Source: an uncultured Lachnospiraceae bacterium (GTDB taxonomy: Bacteria > Bacillota > Clostridia > Lachnospirales > Lachnospiraceae). From it: a DNA stretch of 64,000 bases. Made by a program: the position numbers and the translations under genes. Shown here in pieces: positions 8,646-18,800 of the stretch (its first letter is position 1; each line of letters begins with the position of its first letter). The notes under the pieces are model-generated. The model was not told the DNA's origin, did no database searches, and saw only the letters and a list, made by a program, of their open reading frames with translations. The stretch covers positions 9,993-73,992 of the forward strand of contig CAJTSB010000013.1 in the NCBI GenBank assembly GCA_910578825.1, written 5' to 3'.

Positions 8646-9161
8646 ATGCATCACTTTCAACCCTATCCGATTGATTTACTTGAAATCAATCCTTTCACTA
8701 AAATTGCAAATGAATGGATGCTGGTTGCGGCAGGCAACCAGGAAAAGGTTAATGCTTTGACTGCAAGCTGGGGCGGTCTCGGAGTTCTTTGGGGAAAGAA
8801 TGTTGCCTTTATCTTTATCCGTCAAAGCAGATATACCAAAGAATTCATAGACAGAGAAATCTGCTTTTCCTGTAACTTTTTCGATGAAAAGTTCAAAAAC
8901 GATCTCAAATATTTCGGGATTGTCACAGGCAGAATAGAGGACAAGTTCAAGGCCTCCAAGCTCACCGTAGCATTTCGAGATGACGTTCCCTATGTCGATG
9001 AGGGAAATTTCCTCATATTATGTAAGAAAATGGCTGCCGTTCCCATAACGGAAGCGCATTTCCTGGATCCGGAAATCAAAGAAAAATGGTATTCCGGCAA
9101 AGATGACGGCAACATACACACTCTATATGTCGGGGAAATATTAGAAGTATTGGCAAGATAA
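8646..9161 (+). CDS. flavin reductase-like domain protein
   Basis: A 171-residue split-barrel flavin-binding protein. The sequence KVNALTASWGGLGVLWGKNVAFIFIRQSRYTKEF has the FMN-contact pattern of the flavin reductase-like family, in which NAMTASWG-type segments bind phosphate and isoalloxazine. It may reduce or bind FMN for an oxygen- or nitro-detoxifying reaction; the substrate is unknown. AAAGGAG lies nine bases before the ATG. It is monocistronic: a palindromic operator precedes it and a hairpin terminator follows. Confidence 0.75.
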   Translation: MHHFQPYPIDLLEINPFTKIANEWMLVAAGNQEKVNALTASWGGLGVLWGKNVAFIFIRQSRYTKEFIDREICFSCNFFDEKFKNDLKYFGIVTGRIEDKFKASKLTVAFRDDVPYVDEGNFLILCKKMAAVPITEAHFLDPEIKEKWYSGKDDGNIHTLYVGEILEVLAR

Positions 9162-9175
9162 GCCTGCAGAATATA

Positions 9176-9238
9176 AGCTGAAATCCCCATCGTACAGACG
9201 TGTTTTGGTTCCGCCTGCCGTATGGGGATTTTACAGCT
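9176..9238. terminator. terminator shared by convergent genes
   Basis: AGCTGAAATCCCCAT pairs with ATGGGGATTTTACAGCT (one bulge region). The run TTTTCC follows on the plus strand. The stop of the convergent recombinase gene is 13 bp away. Confidence 0.6.
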
Positions 9239-9250
9239 TTTCCTACACTT

Positions 9251-9859
9251 TTATATTTCCATACTGCAATCTCCTTCTCGAAGAATCCGGTAAAACGTAG
9301 ACTTACTTATCTTACATTTCCCAAGAACTTCCCCAAACGTAATTTTCTTACTCCTCCAGGCTTTGACAATATCCTCAAAATCATCCGGTATGTTCGCCCT
9401 GGGTCTTCCAAACCTTACCCCCCTTGCCTGTGCGGCTGCAATTCCTTCCTGCTGGCGTTTTCTGATATTCGTTCGTTCTGATTCCGCCACAAAAGACAAA
9501 ATCTGTAACGTCAAATCTGCGATGAACGTACCCATCAGATCCTTTCCATTGCGCGTATCCAGAAGAGGCATATCCAGTACGCAGATATCCACACAAATCT
9601 CCTTTGTGAGGATGCGCCACTGATTCTGCACTTCCTCATAGTTGCGCCCCAATCGGTCTATACTCAAAATATAAAGCAAATCCCCTTTGCACATTGCTCC
9701 CAACATCCTGGCATATTGAGGACGTACAAAATCCTTCCCGGATTGTTTATCCATGTAAATATTGGACACCGGAACTTTTCGCTCCCGCATCGCCCTCATC
9801 TGCCTGTCCTCGTTCTGATCCATGCTTGACACACGGATGTAACCATAAATTTTTCCCAT
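9251..9859 (-). CDS. serine recombinase (resolvase/invertase family)
   Basis: A 202-residue small serine recombinase. Its catalytic domain covers residues 1-135, with the nucleophile in YIRVSSMDQN and the arginine motif SIDRLGRNYEE near residue 70. The C-terminal helix-turn-helix at about 160-195 (ITFGEVLGKCKISKSTFYRIL) binds DNA. The family resolves cointegrates or inverts DNA. No transposase, partner element or obvious invertible segment is adjacent. GGAGG lies before the ATG. A 13-bp perfect palindrome sits 24 bp upstream and could be its own recombination site or operator. It could be a domesticated invertase or a transposon leftover. Confidence 0.85.
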   Translation of the reverse strand: MGKIYGYIRVSSMDQNEDRQMRAMRERKVPVSNIYMDKQSGKDFVRPQYARMLGAMCKGDLLYILSIDRLGRNYEEVQNQWRILTKEICVDICVLDMPLLDTRNGKDLMGTFIADLTLQILSFVAESERTNIRKRQQEGIAAAQARGVRFGRPRANIPDDFEDIVKAWRSKKITFGEVLGKCKISKSTFYRILREGDCSMEI

Positions 9860-9882
9860 ACGAATTCCTCCTTAGTAAATTG

Positions 9883-9895
9883 TTATCCTGGATAA
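9883..9895. repeat. perfect 13-bp palindrome upstream of the recombinase
   Basis: TTATCC-T-GGATAA, centred at 9889, lies between the recombinase ribosome site and the upstream terminator. Small serine recombinases bind such half-sites next to their own gene; this assignment is inference. Confidence 0.45.
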
Positions 9896-9896
9896 G

Positions 9897-9939
9897 ATAA
9901 AAAAGGTATGTCTACTGCATACTCTGCAATAAACATACC
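9897..9939 (-). terminator. terminator of the nicotinamidase-like gene
   Basis: On the minus strand AGGTATGT and ACATACCT form an 8-bp stem followed by TTTTTT. Confidence 0.65.
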
Positions 9940-9990
9940 TGAAAAAAGCAAATCCGTATTCAATTTTTTGTTCTTCTTCAAAATTCTTAT

Positions 9991-10512
9991 TTATCCGATC
10001 TGTATCTGGCACATCTCCATCGTCGCCAGCGCCGCACGGTGCGTTTCCGGAGTTACCCCGGCGCAGCAATTTTTGTCCACCAGGATTTCCGTCTCCGGCA
10101 TCGCCGCCTTAAGCAGCAGGGCGTTGCTCACCACGCAGATATCCGTGCAGAGCCCGACCAGCTCTATAGCAATCGGCTCTTTCTCATTCTCCTCACGCAG
10201 CATTTCCATCAAAGCCACCGAGCCAAACGTCGGCTTGTCAATGATATGAGCCTTGTCTGCCTGCGCCTCAATCTGCGGATGGAGCTGCCAGCCTTCGGTG
10301 CCCTTCACGCAATGGACAACCGGAAGTTTTCTTCCTTCTGCTGTCTGAAGGTAATCTTCTCCATGCGTATCCCTTGTCACATAAATATCCGCTTTATCAT
10401 AGGATTTCATCTTCTCAGCCACCAAATCTACAATCGCCTGCGCGTTGGCAGTCCCCAGAGAACCGTCGATAAAATCCTTCTGCATATCCACTACAACCAA
10501 TATTCTCCGCAT
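9991..10512 (-). CDS. pncA: cysteine hydrolase, nicotinamidase-like
   Basis: A 173-residue isochorismatase-superfamily hydrolase. The triad is visible: Asp in VVDMQKDFIDG (residue 8), Lys in the HCVKGTEGW segment, and Cys in LCTDICVVSN near residue 135. The K-G-T-E and DICV patterns fit nicotinamidase, which converts nicotinamide to nicotinate for NAD salvage, better than isochorismatase. It follows ilvN by 13 bp and may be part of that transcript. Activity on other amides cannot be excluded. Confidence 0.78.
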   Translation of the reverse strand: MRRILVVVDMQKDFIDGSLGTANAQAIVDLVAEKMKSYDKADIYVTRDTHGEDYLQTAEGRKLPVVHCVKGTEGWQLHPQIEAQADKAHIIDKPTFGSVALMEMLREENEKEPIAIELVGLCTDICVVSNALLLKAAMPETEILVDKNCCAGVTPETHRAALATMEMCQIQIG

Positions 10513-10525
10513 ATCATGCCCTTCC

Positions 10526-11050
10526 TTATTTTCGAAAATACTCTGACCTTCCGGCGCAGGAAGTGCTGATGGACTCTATCGCCACTCCCCCGCCACGGAC
10601 AATCTCTATGTGTTTGAATTTGCTTCGTAACAAATCAATCAGCTCATTGTTGCGCCGCTCCGTCGCCTTACATTCCAGTAGAATACTGTCTGTGCCGATA
10701 TCCGCAACTTCCACATGGAATACCTGCGCAATCTGAAACAGCTCTGCCTTGTCCTCCACGGTACACTCTTTCACCTTTGCAAAAAGAATTTCCTTCATAT
10801 GAATCGGCAAATCTGTAAAATCCATGACCTTGATTACCTCGACCATGCGGTTTAACTGTTTCTTAATCTGTTCAAATGTAATGTCGTCACTGGTCACGCA
10901 GATCGTCATGCGCGAAACCGTCTCATCCTCTGTAGTTCCCACCGTAAGGCTCTGCAGGTTATAGGATTTCCCGGAAAAAAGACCGGAAACTTTTGCCAGA
11001 ACGCCCACCTGATTTTCCACATACAATGCAATCCATCTGTTTTTCGTCAT
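10526..11050 (-). CDS. ilvN: acetolactate synthase small (regulatory) subunit
   Basis: A 174-residue regulatory subunit of acetohydroxyacid synthase. An N-terminal ACT domain (WIALYVENQVGVLAKVSGLFSGKSYNLQSL) is followed by a second ACT-like C-terminal half ending in a basic tail. It confers valine feedback on IlvB and stimulates it. The gene lies 18 bp downstream of ilvB on the same strand. Confidence 0.92.
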   Translation of the reverse strand: MTKNRWIALYVENQVGVLAKVSGLFSGKSYNLQSLTVGTTEDETVSRMTICVTSDDITFEQIKKQLNRMVEVIKVMDFTDLPIHMKEILFAKVKECTVEDKAELFQIAQVFHVEVADIGTDSILLECKATERRNNELIDLLRSKFKHIEIVRGGGVAIESISTSCAGRSEYFRK

Positions 11051-11068
11051 CAGTCCCGTCTCCTTTCC

Positions 11069-12793
11069 TTATTTTAAAATCATCTCCGTCATGGGATTCC
11101 CGCCTTTTACCATGGGGAGCACGATCTCCTCCGTGGCAATCATAAATTCAATCAGCACCGGCGTATCGCACTGTTTCGCCTGCTCCAATGCTGCTGCTAT
11201 CTCTTCCTTCGCAGAAACACGAATGCCGCATGCGCCATAGCTCTCGGCAAGTTTTACGAAATCCGGCTCGTAAGGCGGACACTGTTCCCCCGGTCCTTTA
11301 CAATCCCCCGGACAGCCTTTGCGTCTCCTCAGACAGGTGGCCTCATAACGTTTGCCATAGAAAAGCTGCTGCATCTGGCGCACCATGCCCAGATAATAAT
11401 TATTAAAAATACACACAATGACGTTTGCCTCCTGCGCCATGGCCGTTGCAAGCTCCTGAATATTCATCTGCATACCGCCGTCGCCGCTGATACAGATGAC
11501 CGGTTTATCCGGGCAGCCAATCTTGGCTCCGATTGCCGCAGGAAATCCGAATCCCATCGTCCCTAAGCCCCCGGATGTGATGAATTGTTTCTTCTCATTC
11601 AGCTCAATATACTGGGTCGCCCACATCTGATGTTGCCCGACGTCCGTTACGATAATTCCTTCCGGAAATTTCTCATTGATCTCTTCGATAATCATCTGCG
11701 GCGTCATGCCCCGGTCTCTGCGCATTTCCAGAGGATTTTCCTTATCCCACTCCCGAATCTGTGCAAGCCATTCCTCCGTATCCTGAGGAGTGACCCACTC
11801 CAGCAGTTTTTCCAACGCCAGATTAGCATCCCCAACGATTGGCACGTCCACCACCACGTTTCGGGAAATAGACGCCGTATCGATATCCACATGGACAATC
11901 TGCGCATGTGGAGCAAATTCATTCAAATCTCCGGTAATGCGGTCATTGAACCTGGTTCCAATCGAAAACAACACATCGCACTCACCGACTGCCATATTTG
12001 CCGCATAACGGCCATGCATTCCGCTGTTGCCGATATAATAAGGATGATCCGTGGGAATTGCACCCTTTCCCATAATCGTTGTCACCACCGGAATCTTTGT
12101 CTTTTCCACCAATTGCAGCAATCCGACATTCGCCTTTGCGATATTGATACCGCCCCCTGCCAAAATCAACGGTCTCTTCGCCGCCTTCAAAAGTTTGTAA
12201 CCTTTTTTCAACTGTCCAATATGTACGCTGGAATTCGGCTTATATCCGCGTATGGAGACAGACTGAGGATATTCCCCCGGTCCCATCGCTGTCTGGACAT
12301 CTTTCGGCAGGTCAATCAATACAGGTCCCGGTTTGCCGCTCCTTGCAATATGAAACGCCATTTTGAGAATCTTCCCTAAATCCTTGCGGTCTCGAACCGT
12401 CACGCCATACTTGGTAATACTTCTCGTCATTCCGACAATATCAACCTCCTGAAAGGCGTCGTTTCCAATTAAATTCAACGGCACCTGTCCCGTAATGCAC
12501 ACCAGGGGAATATTGTCATAATGCGCGTCTGCAAGCCCGGTCATGATATTGGTCGCGCCAGGTCCGCTTGTCACGAGACAGACGCCCACCCTCCCGGTAG
12601 CGCGGGCATAGCCTTCCGCCTCATGGATCAGCCCCTGTTCATGCCGGGGCAGTACCAGCTCAATCTCTTCATGTTTATATAATTCATCCAGAATATCGGT
12701 CACCATCCCGCCGGGATAGCCAAACACCGTATCTACGCCCTCCTCTAAAAGCGCTTTTACAAATAATTTCTTTCCTGTAATATCCATTGCCAT
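11069..12793 (-). CDS. ilvB: acetolactate synthase large (catalytic) subunit
   Basis: A 574-residue ThDP enzyme that condenses pyruvate to 2-acetolactate, or with 2-oxobutyrate, for Val, Leu and Ile. The catalytic glutamate region (VLPRHEQGLIHEAEGYAR) and the ThDP-Mg motif GDGGMQMNIQELATA...NNYYLGMV are intact. The ATG at 12793 follows GAGGTG; an earlier in-frame start lacks a site. Between YGKRYEA and YEPDFVKLAESYG there is a cysteine-rich insert with spacing C-x6-C-x3-C-x6-C, close to the mobile active-site loop. I recall such inserts in other clostridial IlvB proteins. The function of the insert is unknown; metal binding is possible. Confidence 0.93.
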   Translation of the reverse strand: MAMDITGKKLFVKALLEEGVDTVFGYPGGMVTDILDELYKHEEIELVLPRHEQGLIHEAEGYARATGRVGVCLVTSGPGATNIMTGLADAHYDNIPLVCITGQVPLNLIGNDAFQEVDIVGMTRSITKYGVTVRDRKDLGKILKMAFHIARSGKPGPVLIDLPKDVQTAMGPGEYPQSVSIRGYKPNSSVHIGQLKKGYKLLKAAKRPLILAGGGINIAKANVGLLQLVEKTKIPVVTTIMGKGAIPTDHPYYIGNSGMHGRYAANMAVGECDVLFSIGTRFNDRITGDLNEFAPHAQIVHVDIDTASISRNVVVDVPIVGDANLALEKLLEWVTPQDTEEWLAQIREWDKENPLEMRRDRGMTPQMIIEEINEKFPEGIIVTDVGQHQMWATQYIELNEKKQFITSGGLGTMGFGFPAAIGAKIGCPDKPVICISGDGGMQMNIQELATAMAQEANVIVCIFNNYYLGMVRQMQQLFYGKRYEATCLRRRKGCPGDCKGPGEQCPPYEPDFVKLAESYGACGIRVSAKEEIAAALEQAKQCDTPVLIEFMIATEEIVLPMVKGGNPMTEMILK

Positions 12794-12891
12794 AATCTGT
12801 TTCACCTCAACTCGAAATCCCCGCCACAACCCGGGGGAAAGATAGTTTTCCTGTTATTGTATCAGAAAATGTTTCATTGTGGAAGTCCTTT

Positions 12892-13842
12892 TTATATCAA
12901 CCCCAGCATCCTCAACAAAAAAATCCAGCCCGTCAGCGTAAAAGATGCAAGAACAGTCGTCATCACGACAATACTGGCCGTGAGGGTTCCATCATTTTTC
13001 ATGTTCTTTGCCATAATATAACAGCTCGGCGTGGTGGGAGATGCAAGCATAATCAAAATGCCAATCATCTTCTCGCCCGTAAATCCCATAGCTGCCGCCA
13101 CCGGAAGAAGTACCGCCGGCTGGAGCAAAAGCTTGATGAAGGACGCCGCAAGCGTCGGCTTTACCTTCGTCAACGCCTTCCTGCCCTCAAATCCTGCCCC
13201 CAGAGACACCAACGCCAGCGGCGTTGCCATCTGGGCAATATTTGCCACGGTTTTATCCACCAATGACGGAAAATGCATCCCGCACAGTGAAACGATCAGC
13301 CCCAGAAAGATACTGATGATAATCGGATTTTTCAGGATATTGATACACGCCTGACGAATTTTACCCGCGCTATCCGTATGTTCATCCCATTCTCCCTCAA
13401 AGGTCAGGACAATCACAGAATAAATATTGTAGAGCGGAACTGCGCCGACAATCATCAGCGGTCCCATCGCCGACTGCCCATACAGGTTCTGGATAAACGC
13501 CAGCCCCATAACTGCCGCACTGCTGCGGAAACTTGCCTGCACAAACGCCCCCGTCATATACTTATCCTTAAGGAACAATTTTGTCCCTCCCCAGATAAGC
13601 CAGAAACAAACAGAACTTGCAATCGCACAAAACAACACGTAATGTAAATCAAATACCTCCCGAATATCTACAGACGAGATATCCCGAAACAACAGAAACG
13701 GCAGCGTCACCTGAAAATTAAATTTATTCGCCACCGTGACAAAATTATCGTTAAGCATCCCTGTCTGTTTCAATCCCCATCCCAGCGCCATCACCAGGAA
13801 AATCGGAACGGTCACATTGATGCTGAAAATAAAATTCTGCAT
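12892..13842 (-). CDS. AEC-family transporter (auxin efflux carrier type)
   Basis: A 316-residue membrane protein with about ten helices in two five-helix halves. The N-terminal VFLVMALGWGLKQTGMLND and the C-terminal SPTTPSCYIMAKNM segments match the AEC (MleP/YfdV) family, which exports organic acids such as malate. The substrate is unknown. It is divided from ilvB by about 100 bp and from folA by 45 bp on the same strand. Proximity to ilvBN could suggest a keto-acid role, which is inference. Confidence 0.82.
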   Translation of the reverse strand: MQNFIFSINVTVPIFLVMALGWGLKQTGMLNDNFVTVANKFNFQVTLPFLLFRDISSVDIREVFDLHYVLFCAIASSVCFWLIWGGTKLFLKDKYMTGAFVQASFRSSAAVMGLAFIQNLYGQSAMGPLMIVGAVPLYNIYSVIVLTFEGEWDEHTDSAGKIRQACINILKNPIIISIFLGLIVSLCGMHFPSLVDKTVANIAQMATPLALVSLGAGFEGRKALTKVKPTLAASFIKLLLQPAVLLPVAAAMGFTGEKMIGILIMLASPTTPSCYIMAKNMKNDGTLTASIVVMTTVLASFTLTGWIFLLRMLGLI

Positions 13843-13887
13843 TTTTTATCCTTTCATGAATACGCGTCCTTTTCCATGAATTCCTGC

Positions 13888-14385
13888 TTAATTTACAGAA
13901 TGATTTCGATACGTTACAAAGTAATACTCCAAATCAAAATACGTCTGCTCTTCGCTCTCCTCCACAATCTGCCATGCATCCATTTGATCCAGATTGGGAA
14001 ACCATGCGTCCGCCTGATAAGCATAATCAATTTTGGTTATATATGCCGTATCGCATTGCTCCAAAAGCTGCCGATATATGCTCTCACCGCCGATTACATA
14101 GACGTCCTCGCTCTTATAGTTTTGAAGTTCCCCGGTCAATTCTTCCATGCTGTGTACGGCAATCACGCCCTCCGGCTGATACGTTACGTCTTTGCTCAGA
14201 ACAATATTGATACGATCCTTTAAAGGCTGTCCCCCCGGAAAGCTTTCCAGCGTCTTCCTTCCCATGACGACTACTTTTCCAATCGTCATCCGCCGGAAAC
14301 GTTTCAAATCATCGGATATATGCACCAGCAATTTGTTATTCATGCCGATTGCCCAGTTTTTATCAACTGCTGCAATTAAGTTCAT
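13888..14385 (-). CDS. folA: dihydrofolate reductase
   Basis: A 165-residue NADPH-dependent reductase of dihydrofolate. The family start LIAAVDKNWAIGMNNKLLVHISDDLKRF shows the substrate-binding acidic residue in ISDDLKRF. The motif VVMGRKTLESFPG binds NADPH and VYVIGGESIYRQLL covers the second nucleotide contact. It lies 22 bp downstream of thyA, which produces its substrate dihydrofolate, so the two form an operon. Confidence 0.93.
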   Translation of the reverse strand: MNLIAAVDKNWAIGMNNKLLVHISDDLKRFRRMTIGKVVVMGRKTLESFPGGQPLKDRINIVLSKDVTYQPEGVIAVHSMEELTGELQNYKSEDVYVIGGESIYRQLLEQCDTAYITKIDYAYQADAWFPNLDQMDAWQIVEESEEQTYFDLEYYFVTYRNHSVN

Positions 14386-14407
14386 ATGCGTCCCTCCTCA
14401 GGTCATT

Positions 14408-15256
14408 TTAAATAGCGACCGAAATATTCTCAATCTGCGGTCCAGTCACATAATTGTCAAGTCTTACATCTTCCCTGGTAAACGCATAGAAATCTTTTAC
14501 CTCGGGATTGAGCCAGAAGTCCGGCGCGGGATAGGTCTCTCGCGCAATCAGATCTTCCACAAGCGGAATATGTCTGTCATAAATGTGAGCGTCTGCAATC
14601 ACATGTACCAGCTCGCCCACCTGCATATCGCAAACCTGCGCCAACATATGCATCAGAACCGCATACTGGCACACATTCCAGTTGTTCGCCGTTAATATAT
14701 CCTGCGAACGCTGGTTTAAGACTGCATTCAGCGTCAACCGCTCCTGCCCTTTCTGCTGCGTCACATTGAATGTCATGCTGTAGGCGCAGGGATAGAGGTT
14801 CATTTCGCTCAAATCCTGATGGACATACAGATTCGTCATAATCCGGCGGCTGAACGGATTGTTCTTAAGATCGTAGATCACCCGGTCAACCTGATCCATC
14901 ATCCCCTCAGGATACTGATGTTTCACGCCCATCTGATAACCGTACGCCTTGCCGATAGATCCCGTCTCATCCGCCCACTCATCCCAGATATGGCTGTTCA
15001 AATCGTGAATGTTATTGGACTTCTTCTGCCAGATCCATAATATCTCGTCCGTACAGCTTTTGATTGCCGTCCTGCGCAGGGTAATTGCCGGAAACTCCTC
15101 TGCAAGATTGTAACGGTTTACAACGCCAAACTTCTTGATCGTATAGGCGCTGCTGCCGTCCTCCCAGTGCGGACGCACCTTCTCACCCTCCGTACTGACG
15201 CCGTTCTCCAGGATATCGCGGCACATATTTATGAAAATTTTGTCTGCTAAACTCAT
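14408..15256 (-). CDS. thyA: thymidylate synthase
   Basis: A 282-residue folate-dependent enzyme that methylates dUMP to dTMP. The catalytic cysteine lies in LYPCAYSMTFNV, with the adjacent RSQDILTANNWNVCQYAVL stretch matching the dUMP-binding QRSxDxxxGxPFN region in a divergent form. The product of the coupled reaction, dihydrofolate, is recycled by FolA encoded 22 bp downstream. This form (N-terminal ADKIFINMCRDILENG) resembles the divergent clostridial ThyA type. An AGGAGAC site lies before the ATG. Confidence 0.9.
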   Translation of the reverse strand: MSLADKIFINMCRDILENGVSTEGEKVRPHWEDGSSAYTIKKFGVVNRYNLAEEFPAITLRRTAIKSCTDEILWIWQKKSNNIHDLNSHIWDEWADETGSIGKAYGYQMGVKHQYPEGMMDQVDRVIYDLKNNPFSRRIMTNLYVHQDLSEMNLYPCAYSMTFNVTQQKGQERLTLNAVLNQRSQDILTANNWNVCQYAVLMHMLAQVCDMQVGELVHVIADAHIYDRHIPLVEDLIARETYPAPDFWLNPEVKDFYAFTREDVRLDNYVTGPQIENISVAI

Positions 15257-15431
15257 ACTGTCTCCTTTTCATCTGAAAGTATCGCATCTTACGCTATTAT
15301 ATAACACAAGTCTTCCCACCACAATCAAAATATTTTATCAAAAAAATTGAAATTCTCAAAAAAGTTCAAGACTTTTTCACAAAAAAGGTGTATACTTGTA
15401 CCAGAAAAATTTTTAACCAAGGAGATTTACC

Positions 15432-15689
15432 ATGAGTCAAGCAAAAGTAGACCGTTATAAAGAAGAAAAAGCAAACCGCAAGAAAACCATGAAAAAAGCC
15501 AAAATCATGCATACCTTTTATTCGCTCTGCGGCGCTGCAATATGTATCGTAGTGTTAGGCTGGATTGGCTATTCTGCCTATGGATATTTCCATTCGGAAG
15601 AAACGAAAACCACCGCACGCACGGAAGTAAATGTGGATGCACTGAATGACTATCTGGGCACTCTGCAGACGGAAGACAGCGCTCAATAA
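15432..15689 (+). CDS. small single-pass membrane protein
   Basis: An 85-residue protein with a highly basic N-terminus (about residues 1-28), one transmembrane helix (LCGAAICIVVLGWIGYSAYGYF, about 34-55) and a polar outside tail. AAGGAG lies before the ATG. I do not recognise a named function. It is monocistronic; a TATACT -10 is visible near 15393 and a strong terminator follows. Confidence 0.7.
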   Translation: MSQAKVDRYKEEKANRKKTMKKAKIMHTFYSLCGAAICIVVLGWIGYSAYGYFHSEETKTTARTEVNVDALNDYLGTLQTEDSAQ

Positions 15690-15702
15690 CGTCATATCAG
15701 GT

Positions 15703-15766
15703 AAAAAGGTTGCTGCATAAGGGAGGAACTAATTCATATATTTCCCGCTTATGCAGCAACCTTTTT
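15703..15766. terminator. strong bidirectional terminator
   Basis: AAAAAGGTTGCTGCATAAG and its perfect complement CTTATGCAGCAACCTTTTT flank an inner GGGA/TCCC pair. A and T tracts on both sides allow termination of the small membrane gene and of the convergent carB. Confidence 0.85.
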
Positions 15767-15821
15767 CTGTTATATAATATTGTATCCTGCCATCCACTAC
15801 ATTGGCACAATCAGCATTTTC

Positions 15822-18800
15822 TTATGCCATATCCTTAATCTGCGCATGAAGCTCCTGCAAAGAATGAACCTCTTCATTTGCCGCTCTCTGTACCTGCAAA
15901 ATTCCCTCGGCAGTCGCCCGTGCGGCAGCAATCGTCGTCATATACGGAATCTTCGCCTTAATCGCCGCTTTGCGCAGATAACTGTCATCATGCTTGCTGC
16001 CTTCCCCTACCGGAGAATTTATTATCAAATCTATATCACCGTTCGTTATCAAATCCAACAGATTCGGCCTTCCCTCGTAAAGTTTCTTCACAAGCTCGGC
16101 GTCAATGCCCGCCTCCTTCAATGATTCACAGGTATTTCCCGTAGCAAGAATCTTAAATCCTGCCTCCTTAAAGACTTTTCCCGCTTCTACCGCCTCTGCT
16201 TTATCCTTGCGGTTTACACTGATCAAAACCTTACCGCTAAGAGGCAGCCTGGTCTGCGTCGCCTCCTGCGCTTTGAAAAACGCCTCGCCCACCGTTGTCG
16301 ATAATCCCAACACCTCGCCGGTAGAACGCATTTCCGGTCCGAGAACCGGGTCAACTTCCTGGAACATGTTAAAGGGGAATACCGCCTCCTTCACGCCATA
16401 ATACGGAATATTCTGTTCCTTCAGCCCCGGTACCGGAGACGGGTTTCCGGTAATATCGGAAGTAATAATGTCCGTTGCCAGCGGAACCATGCGGATATTA
16501 CATACTTTTGACACCAGAGGCACCGTACGGGACGCCCTTGGATTGGCTTCCAATACATACACCTTTCCATCCTCAATCGCATATTGCATGTTCATCAGCC
16601 CGCGCACATGCATTTCTTCTGCAATCTTTCTGGTATACTCTTTGATTGTCGCCACATTCTCCTCCGAAATATGTTTCGAAGGAATGATACACGCTGAATC
16701 GCCGGAATGAACGCCTGCAAGCTCAATGTGCTCCATGACAGCGGGCACAAACGCATGCGTGCCGTCACTGATTGCATCTGCCTCACACTCAAGCGCGTGA
16801 TTCAGAAAACGGTCTATCAGAATCGGTCTGTCCGGCGTCACGCCCACAGCCGCTTTCATATAATCGACAAGGCTCTCATCATGATACACAACCTCCATGC
16901 CACGTCCGCCCAGAACATAAGAGGGACGCACCATCACAGGATAACCGATATCACGCGCTATCTCAAGCGCTTCTTCTACGGTTGTCGCCATTCCGGATTC
17001 AGGCATGGGAATCTCCAGCTTATCCATCATCGCGCGGAACAAATCTCTGTCTTCTGCCAAATCTATTACCGCCGGAGCCGTACCAAGAATGCGTACGCCA
17101 TTCTTCTCCAGATCCGCCGCCAGATTGAGAGGCGTCTGACCTCCAAACTGTGCAATCACGCCTACTGGCTGTTCCTTCTTATAAATGCTCAGTACGTCTT
17201 CCAACGTCAGCGGTTCAAAATAAAGCTTATCGGACGTATCATAATCTGTAGATACCGTCTCCGGATTACAGTTGACAATAATCGTCTCAAATCCCATCTT
17301 CTTCAACGCTAACGACGCATGTACGCAGCAATAATCAAACTCAATTCCCTGACCGATGCGGTTGGGACCTCCACCCAGAATCATAATCTTGGGCTTATCC
17401 GAGCTTACAGGGTTTTTGTCCGGCGCGTTGTAGGTGGAATAATAATAGGCACTGTCTTTGGTGCCGCTCACATGCACGCCCTCCCAGGCCTCCTCCACGC
17501 CCAGTTTGATCCGCTGTTCCCGAATCTCCTGCTCTGAAACATCTAACAAAATACTCAGATATTTATCGGAAAATCCATCCTTTTTCGCTTTTATAAGCAG
17601 TTCATCCTCTGGAAGTCCACCTTTATATGCCAGAAGTTCCTGCTCCTCCTCAACCAGCTCTTTCATCTGCTCGATAAACCATACCTTCACACGGGTAATC
17701 TCGTATAGCTCTTCTACCGTGGCGCCTTTCTTCAAGGCCTCATACATAGCGAAATGCCGCTCGCTCGATGGCGTTAACAGCATCTGTAAAAGCTGTTCTT
17801 TGGTCTTGCCTTCCAGTTTTTCCACCTGTCCCAGACCATATCGCCCGGTCTCAAGCGAGCGAATCGCTTTCTGGAATGCCTCTTTGTAATTCTTGCCGAT
17901 GCTCATGACCTCGCCTACCGCGCGCATCTGCGTACCCAGCTTGTCCTCTACGCCTTTAAACTTCTCAAACGCCCAGCGGGCAAATTTAATCACCACATAA
18001 TCCCCATCCGGCACATATTTATCCAAGGTACCATACTTTCCGCAGGGAATATCTTTGAGCGTCAATCCGGAAGCCAGCATAGCGCTGACCAGAGCAATCG
18101 GAAAACCGGTCGCCTTGGATGCAAGCGCAGAAGAGCGCGAAGTTCTCGGATTAATTTCGATTACGATAATACGGTCGCTGACCGGATCATGCGCAAACTG
18201 TACGTTGGTTCCGCCAATCACCTGTACAGACTCTACAATACGGTACGCCTGCTCCTGCAGCCTCTTTTGCAATTCCTCAGAAATCGTAAGCATCGGTGCG
18301 GCACAGAAAGAATCACCAGTGTGTACGCCCAGTGGGTCTATATTTTCAATGAAACATACGGTAATCATATTGCCTTCGCTGTCACGCACTACCTCAAGCT
18401 CCAGCTCTTCCCAGCCTAAGATAGACTCTTCCACAAGAACCTGTCCCACCAAACTTGCCTGCAAACCTCTTGCACAGACAGTACGCAGCTCGTCCTTATT
18501 ATACACCAGTCCGCCGCCGGCGCCGCCCATCGTATAGGCAGGACGCAGTACCACGGGATAGCTCAGTCTGTCGGCAATCTCAAGCGCCTCATCTACTGTA
18601 TATGCCACCTCGCTGCGTGCCATCTCAATCCCCAGCGCATTCATTGCTTTCTTGAACTCAATCCTATCCTCGCCACGCTCAATGGCATCCACCTGCACGC
18701 CAATTACCTTCACCTGATATTTGTCCAATATCCCTGCGCTCGCCAGCTCTGCACAGAGATTGAGTCCCGACTGCCCGCCCAGATTCGGCAGCAACGCATC

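Noticed and set aside
11585..12379. 264-codon plus-strand frame opposite ilvB
   Set aside because: Antisense shadow of a conserved gene; no ribosome site and Arg/His/Ile-rich nonsense.
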